From Eublepharis macularius (Eukaryota; Chordata; Lepidosauria; Squamata; Eublepharidae): DNA of 64,000 nucleotides. Position numbers and translations under genes: made by a program. This document shows, piece after piece, positions 60,001-64,000 of this stretch. The stretch is taken from the NCBI RefSeq assembly GCF_028583425.1, contig NC_072801.1, positions 60,093,766 to 60,157,765 of the forward strand, read 5' to 3'. Each line of letters begins with the position of its first letter. Position 1 is the first letter of the stretch. The notes under the pieces were generated by a model. The model was given only the letters and a program-made list of their open reading frames with translations, was not told the DNA's origin and ran no database searches.

Positions 60001-63000
60001 TCCAAAACACTTTACTGGAACTTGAACCCACTGGTAAGGAATTCAGAGCTGGGGAACAAGAGACTGAGCTAAAACTGGACTGAGCTCTGCTGAGGATTTC
60101 TAGCAGTTTTGCTGCCTCCCCTTCCCATTCCCAAGTCTTCCAGAAGAACCCTAGAAATAAGAGGAACCACTGGGGTTGCTTTAAGAACTGTGGTCTAGAA
60201 AAGGAGGCCCCTTCCCTCAACCTTGGTGACCAATGAAACCTGTTGCTGTGGGTGCTCCATCGCTGAATGAGAGGGCAACTGCCTTAGAGAGACAGCAGGT
60301 ATATCAGCAGCAGGACTATCTGAGAGCGGGCGGGGGGGGGGGGCGGATTTTGTTCAACTTTGCCTCCTCACCCTATCACAGTTCTCCTCCATCAGTACTG
60401 TAAACCTAAAGGGGAACAGCTCAGGCTCACAACAATCCTATTTTTAGTCTGTCTTTTCAAAAGTGCAATTCTTTTACACATTTGTAAGCTGCCCCAGGGA
60501 CAGACATCAGTCGAATAAATAATACACACACACACACACACACACACCTGGGTCTGCGCGGCTCCAGCAGGGTCAGCAAGACCTGGATGCCATTGACAAT
60601 GACAGATTCGTTCCGTTCTCCATCCAGCATATTGCTTAGCAGCTGCTCAATTGTCTCCTGCCTGGACACAAGGCACTGGTTACAAAACACTTGGAGTCAA
60701 CCTGTACTTACTCCCCTTATGGCCTAGTTGTGTTTTTTTAAAAAAGCTTAAGATTTCTAAAGACTTGGGGTGGAGAGAATAACTTATTTTTACCTCGTGT
60801 TCCTCCTTGCCCCAACATGGCAGGGCGAATCATTATAAGGAAAGGATAGCAAACTGCCTGGAGTTACAGAGAGAATTCACAGGACTCCCAGGATGAAGTC
60901 CTGACAAGTTTTTAATAGGTAGTACTATCTGAAAGCCAGTAAGAAATGGCTAGTTTTAAGAGCCAGACTCATGCCAGAAGGAGCAACCTTTTAGCTTTGG
61001 ACATGATTTATAGCAACTCAGAACCAGGTGAGGGAATACCAGACAGCAAGGGGAAGGCGGGGTAGCTTTATAGAAAAAAAGGTGAATTCTGATTTAAGGA
61101 TCTTGTTGATTTAACATTTTTAAAAATCCACAAGAGTGTACAAGTTAAATTACCACCTGCTTCATGACTGAAAATGCTGCCAGAAATACCAAAAAAAAAA
61201 AAAAAGGTTTGCATTCATTTCAGCATTAGAGGTACCTCTCCTTTCAGATCAAAAGGCAGAAATGCCTCTTTCCCCTGTGGCTGCTAGTGCTGCCATCGGT
61301 TAGGCACTCACTTTTCGAGTGTGGCTAATAACTGGTCCGGCTCAGGACTATCCTGGATTTGGATCATCTGCTCACGGCTCAGCCGGATGATGTCACACAG
61401 GGACTGTGAAGCGTTGGAATGTTGCTGCACGGAGAGTAAGAGAAAACAGAGGCACGAAGCCCTACCTCGCAAGCAGTAGCACTTTAACAGATCAGGAATC
61501 CATCTTTTAGCATGTCACACCCTGAGATTATCACTTTTTCCTTGCAGATCTATTAGTTCAAGAGATCTCAAGTCCTGTATCCAGAAATGGCAGCCAACAA
61601 GATAATAAGACTGCAGTTCTAAGCTGGCTGTTCAACTAGGTGGAACATTTCTAAATAAATGTGTGTGTATATAAACTACATAGCATCCCATTATTTAATC
61701 CCCAGAGCCCCTGAGAACGGGCAGTTTATAAATTGAAATAATAATAAAAAATATTAATTCCACCACACCCAGCCCAGCAGATTTTAGCCTCTTCTACAGC
61801 ACTCGTCTACTGAGATTAGTGAAGTTCCAAGATCCGACACTCACATGTCAAACAAGTCACACTGGACAAGCAATCTGAAAATCCATGAACATAACAGCAA
61901 TGTCTGTATGTGTTTAATTTATAAACAGCAGCTGTAACAAAGGAAGGGGGAGTTTCTCTCTTCCTTCTCCCTCAAATTCAAATGGCTCCCAGAACTGACA
62001 TTTGCTTCTTTTGTGAAAATCTGAACATCAGATCAAATAACTCCAATGGTAATATGGGTTCAGGAAAAGATGCCCCCCCCAAGCCCCTGAAGCTACTGCT
62101 TAGCAGTAAAAAAAAAAAAAAAAAGGTAAGAGATACAGTCATCTGCTTCCCATATGGTTCAACCCAAATCCTCCTTCCTTGTAAAGAGAAGAGTACATTT
62201 ACTACTTACATTGTCATCTTTTGAAGGGTGGATCATCCCAATGAGCCTCTGAACAATCTTCTCCTCATTAAGCCACTTGAAGGAAAAAAAAAGAAAAGAA
62301 CAAGCCACAATGTAGGATGCTGAGATCCAGCAAGTATCCTCCGAGACAGTCCCTCCAATGATACTCGCTTAAGGACAGAAATATTCATGCCCCAGTCCAA
62401 CAATAGCACACAATCTTGACAGATATGCCCCTCTGTCTCTCTAAAGGCACCAGCAACATCCCTGAAATTTCTCTTGTACATATACTAGAAAAGCCCTGAT
62501 AAGGAATGGCAGTGGCAGACTAGAGACATAAGGTTCTTATCTCACTACAGATGCTCTAAACCAGCTACATTGTCCCATTGTATCTTTGCATCATGATTCC
62601 CTTGTTACCCCCTTCCCACTCCCTGAGTCGGATATATGGATTTCAATTCCTACTTGTATTGGTGAAAGGGAACTCTGACTCTCGAAAGCTTATTTCCTGA
62701 AAAATCTTGGTCTTTTAAAGTGCTTGTGGGTCCTTTATGGTTGGGCTCAGATCTTACAGCAATGGTGGAAAAAATGCACCTTGAAATGAATATATAGCAA
62801 GGGACAAACTTTCTAACAAACAGTGAACACTATTCTTTTTTAAGAGCTGTGGGACATCCTGCAAAAGCCTTAAAGAACAGTGTATTTGTAAGGAAATGCA
62901 CTTGGCATAAGCCTCTGTGAAATAGGGGTGGTAGGTTTATGCAACAAGAATACTCAGATACCAGGTATATTTCCTATTGCAAAATCCTCAGAAGAGAACC

Positions 63001-63875
63001 CCCCCTCCCCCCACAGCCTTGGAAGATTTCAGTTCTCAAGCCACGATCAGTCACATAGGGAGCCCAGTTTTCAGCAGTGGCTTGAAGGTGGAAACTCTTT
63101 CAGTTCCAAGCCTATGCCAATCACATGGCCAACAGGTCCTCACACAGTCCCTGATCCCCAAATGATGGGCAGGTTCTTCAGGAAAGCATGGGGCCCAGGG
63201 AAGTTGTTCTAATTAGAATTACCCAAGAAACAGCTCTGGTGAGCAGCTTTTTTTGGGAGGGGAGGGTTGTTTTGAGGATAGCACCTGAAATACCAGAAAA
63301 GAAGGCAGCAGTAAGGAAACCAGGATCCAGCACTAAGCGTGCCCTCAAAATGTATCATTGGTTTCGATAGCTGCTGTTTCTCTAACCTTGCTCCTCTTTA
63401 CAAACAAAGCAGAACCCACCAAGAAACACTAGGAGAAACTGAACAGGAAGAAAAGGAATTCAGCAATTTCTTTTTTTGAAAAAAAAGATCCAAATCACAC
63501 TTTCCAGATAATATTCTCCAGATAAACTCACACAATCACATCTTCCTCCTCTTATTGATCAAGCAAAAGTGTCAAATGCAGAATGAAAGGAACAACCCTT
63601 AAAAGGTAAAGTGAGTGGTAGCTTATTTCTAGACGCAGTGACCCAAGGCCACTAAGCCCAAATATAAAATCATGTGGCTTGTTCTTTTGAGATGTGGGGA
63701 CAGAGATATACAGGAGTGCCGGCAGCAGGATGCTTACATTGAACACATCTTGCCTAAGCTGTGGCTGCTCTACGCAGGTGAGGAGCCGCAACAGGAGGTC
63801 CATGATGGCTGAGGTACCAATGTGGCGCAGCAGCAGGTTGACAAAGTCGTCCTTCTTGCGCAGGAAGGCAACTAT
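44895..63875 (-). CDS. PPP6R1: Protein phosphatase 6 regulatory subunit 1 (SAPS1), 5' end outside window
   Basis: Twenty minus-strand exons give 755 residues plus stop; a further in-frame 24-base microexon is possible. The first visible exon reads [11 protein letters not shown], which is residue about 138 of the 881-residue human protein, so the start lies beyond 64,000. The SAPS domain follows nearly unbroken: [141 protein letters not shown]. Then come [36 protein letters not shown], an acidic stretch ([33 protein letters not shown]) and a Pro/Ser/Thr/Gln-rich tail. SAPS subunits hold the PP6 catalytic subunit and ankyrin-repeat partners and choose substrates in cytosol and nucleus. PPP6R2 and PPP6R3 are paralogues; neighbours TMEM86B and PTPRH decide for R1. 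Confidence 0.96.
45198..45317 (-). CDS. PPP6R1: PPP6R1 exon s
   Basis: 120 bases, phase 2/2, encoding [20 protein letters not shown] and a QQQQAVA end. Acceptor CTCTGCAG, donor GTGAGG. Confidence 0.82.
45318..47549 (-). other. PPP6R1 intron, 2.2 kb
   Basis: No repeat or additional exon that I can support. Confidence 0.5.
47550..47646 (-). CDS. PPP6R1: PPP6R1 exon r
   Basis: 97 bases, phase 1 to 2, encoding [20 protein letters not shown] and TTMTTVA. Tandem CAGCAG at the acceptor could shift the start by 3 bases. Confidence 0.8.
47996..48030. other. Perfect 16-bp inverted repeat with 3-base loop
   Basis: AAAATAAGAACCAGAA, TAG, then the exact complement. It lies about 85 bases inside the PPP6R1 intron that follows exon q. 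Confidence 0.85.
48115..48197 (-). CDS. PPP6R1: PPP6R1 exon q
   Basis: 83 bases, phase 2 to 1, encoding [20 protein letters not shown] and SNVSPTG. Of several AG sites, the acceptor TTCCCAG|TCC gives this Pro/Ser frame, with PQEAT shared with the human protein. Confidence 0.78.
48363..48519 (-). CDS. PPP6R1: PPP6R1 exon p
   Basis: 157 bases, phase 1 to 2, encoding [20 protein letters not shown] and [17 protein letters not shown]. The PSW motif matches the human tail. Confidence 0.88.
48520..49597 (-). other. PPP6R1 intron, no feature seen
   Basis: 1.1 kb with no recognisable repeat or exon. Confidence 0.5.
49598..49740 (-). CDS. PPP6R1: PPP6R1 exon o, acidic region
   Basis: 143 bases, phase 2 to 1, encoding [20 protein letters not shown] and a Gly/Asp-rich continuation. 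The donor GAG|GTCAGT is chosen because only it matches the next exon's phase. Confidence 0.88.
50824..50972 (-). CDS. PPP6R1: PPP6R1 exon n
   Basis: 149 bases, phase 0 to 2, encoding [38 protein letters not shown] and AQPTAA. Donor GTATGG is non-consensus. Confidence 0.94.
51061..51118 (-). CDS. PPP6R1: PPP6R1 exon m
   Basis: 58 bases, phase 2 to 0, encoding [19 protein letters not shown]. Donor AGT|GTAAGT. Confidence 0.95.
52206..52229 (-). CDS. PPP6R1: Candidate PPP6R1 cassette microexon (24 bases)
   Basis: Between a long pyrimidine tract ending CCCTCCAG and donor AAAAG|GTAAAT. It is phase 2/2 and would insert AHFRQLKS between N and APFDK without a frame change. It starts with the same TGC as the next exon. 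Inclusion is unproven. Confidence 0.45.
52248..52279 (+). repeat. (GA)n-rich tract
   Basis: On the gene strand this is a CT tract that forms part of the polypyrimidine region before the candidate microexon. Confidence 0.8.
53488..53585 (-). CDS. PPP6R1: PPP6R1 exon l
   Basis: 98 bases, phase 0 to 2, encoding [20 protein letters not shown] and [12 protein letters not shown]. Donor AA|GTGAGT. Confidence 0.95.
53790..53960 (-). repeat. tRNA-headed SINE, reverse
   Basis: GAGTCAGACCATTGGTCTAT and CCTTTTAACTGGAGCTACTA match the copy at 1,690-1,880 in the same orientation; the tRNA head is largely lost. Confidence 0.55.
54636..54725 (-). CDS. PPP6R1: PPP6R1 exon k
   Basis: 90 bases, phase 0/0, encoding [20 protein letters not shown] and [10 protein letters not shown]. 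Confidence 0.95.
55131..55216 (-). CDS. PPP6R1: PPP6R1 exon j
   Basis: 86 bases, phase 1 to 0, encoding [20 protein letters not shown] and NKKNTVDL. Acceptor CTTTGCAG, donor GTGAGT. Confidence 0.95.
55642..55757 (-). CDS. PPP6R1: PPP6R1 exon i
   Basis: 116 bases, phase 2 to 1, encoding [20 protein letters not shown] through IKQLLK. Donor GTAACG. Confidence 0.95.
56705..56769 (-). CDS. PPP6R1: PPP6R1 exon h
   Basis: 65 bases, phase 0 to 2, encoding [20 protein letters not shown] plus S. An alternative acceptor 9 bases on would drop LLQ; family conservation of LLQ supports the longer form. Confidence 0.92.
57323..57466 (-). CDS. PPP6R1: PPP6R1 exon g
   Basis: 144 bases, phase 0/0, encoding [20 protein letters not shown] through ESPIIQH. 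Donor GTAAGT. Confidence 0.94.
58146..58298 (-). CDS. PPP6R1: PPP6R1 exon f
   Basis: 153 bases, phase 0/0, encoding [20 protein letters not shown] through GAVNTML. Acceptor TTGGCAG, donor GTGAGT. Confidence 0.95.
58878..58897 (-). repeat. (GT)n microsatellite at a splice donor
   Basis: About 10 GT units on the gene strand, starting at the intron boundary of exon e. Confidence 0.9.
58898..59063 (-). CDS. PPP6R1: PPP6R1 exon e, donor inside a GT microsatellite
   Basis: 166 bases, phase 2 to 0, encoding [19 protein letters not shown] and [14 protein letters not shown]. The acceptor is CTTACAG; the donor is AAAG|GTGTGTGTG. Confidence 0.92.
59383..59521 (+). repeat. LINE 3' tail (CR1/L2 type)
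   Basis: GTTTATGGAAATGTCCTTGA, CAAGTCTCAGTGAGAAAGGC, GGACTATAAATG, then AAATAAATA. Opposite to the gene in a PPP6R1 intron. Confidence 0.65.
59522..60522 (-). other. PPP6R1 intron, no further feature
   Basis: Holds a G-rich run at about 60,327-60,345 and otherwise nothing recognised. Confidence 0.45.
60523..60547 (-). repeat. (GT)n microsatellite at a splice donor
   Basis: About 12 GT units on the gene strand, starting exactly at the intron boundary of exon d. Confidence 0.9.
60548..60661 (-). CDS. PPP6R1: PPP6R1 exon d, donor inside a GT microsatellite
   Basis: 114 bases, phase 2/2, encoding [20 protein letters not shown] through LLEPRRP. The donor is CCCAG|GTGTGTGTG, the first GT of a (GT)n run (60,523-60,547). 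Confidence 0.93.
61312..61424 (-). CDS. PPP6R1: PPP6R1 exon c
   Basis: 113 bases, phase 0 to 2, encoding [20 protein letters not shown] through LATLE. Donor GTGAGT. Confidence 0.95.
61690..61760 (+). repeat. LINE/SINE tail fragment
   Basis: CCTGAGAACGGGCAGTTTAT then AAATTGAAATAATAATAAA resembles a CR1/L2-mobilised tail. Confidence 0.4.
62210..62275 (-). CDS. PPP6R1: PPP6R1 exon b
   Basis: 66 bases, phase 0/0, encoding [20 protein letters not shown] plus DN. Donor GTAAGT. Confidence 0.95.
62276..63737 (-). other. PPP6R1 intron with one diverged repeat
   Basis: About 62,650-62,740 (CTCTCGAAAGCTTATTTCCTG, reading as CGAAAGCTTATTTCCTG) is a distant copy of the dispersed repeat at 14,115. The rest is unassigned. 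Confidence 0.4.
63738..63875 (-). CDS. PPP6R1: PPP6R1 exon a (first in window)
   Basis: 138 bases, phase 0/0, acceptor TCTTCTAG, donor AAT|GTAAGC. Encodes [20 protein letters not shown] through QLRQDVFN in the SAPS domain. Confidence 0.95.
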
Positions 63876-64000
63876 CTAGAAGACAGCCACGCAAGTTAGT
63901 GCAGGGGTGGGGGGAACAGATGGATGATATCTGGAGCAATGATCCTCTGCAGTTTTATCAGCTACATGAGAAAAAGCTTTAGGACCCACTACTAGGACAG
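63876..64000 (-). other. PPP6R1 intron continuing beyond the window
   Basis: Upstream of exon a; no exon-like signal before the edge. Confidence 0.5.

Noticed and set aside
1-64000. CRISPR arrays, operons, bacterial promoters or ribosome binding sites
   Set aside because: The split genes and retroelements show vertebrate nuclear DNA; the only direct repeats are microsatellites and transposon copies.

Overview
The window is vertebrate nuclear DNA, most likely from a squamate reptile (a lizard; the family is not certain). The grounds are split genes with GT-AG introns, several kinds of tRNA-derived SINE, L1 and CR1/L2-clade LINE fragments, a Penelope-like fragment and many short inverted-repeat DNA elements. 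Three host genes are present, all on the minus strand. Their order, PPP6R1 - TMEM86B - PTPRH in the direction of transcription, is the order of the human 19q13.42 block.

From 64,000 down to 44,895 lies PPP6R1, a regulatory subunit of protein phosphatase 6. Twenty exons plus one candidate 24-base microexon were placed, and every junction phase agrees. The gene enters the window already inside its conserved SAPS domain, so the 5' exons (about 138 residues by human numbering) lie beyond 64,000. It runs to a stop at 44,895, with a probable 3' UTR to about 42,550. From 30,410 to 23,929 lies TMEM86B, a lysoplasmalogenase; three exons give a complete 233-residue protein. From 21,785 to the left edge lies the 5' part of PTPRH, a receptor tyrosine phosphatase. 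It has a split signal peptide, two short N-terminal exons, five fibronectin type III exons and the start of the transmembrane exon. Its phosphatase domain lies outside the window.

The space between is mostly repeat. A roughly 210-bp element with AGGGTTGCCAAC-like ends is the commonest, with about 12 copies. A roughly 202-bp near-palindrome flanked by 3-bp TNA duplications and a hAT-like palindrome with 8-bp duplications also occur. Clear insertion histories can be read: palindrome in MITE in SINE near 14.6-15.0 kb; an inverted Penelope-like fragment inside an L1 near 13.6-13.9 kb with a 15-bp target duplication; an L1 tail at 36.0-36.6 kb with about 19-bp duplications; and a hAT MITE inside an older repeat at 41.8 kb.

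The genes do not form one pathway. PPP6R1 targets a cytosolic Ser/Thr phosphatase, TMEM86B clears lysoplasmalogen in membranes, and PTPRH is a surface tyrosine phosphatase. The most interesting signals are hammerhead-ribozyme-like motifs in the Penelope-like arms, two adjacent PPP6R1 exons whose splice donors are the first GT of long GT microsatellites, the in-frame microexon, and a possible decayed cysteine-rich multi-exon gene near 33.1-34.1 kb.
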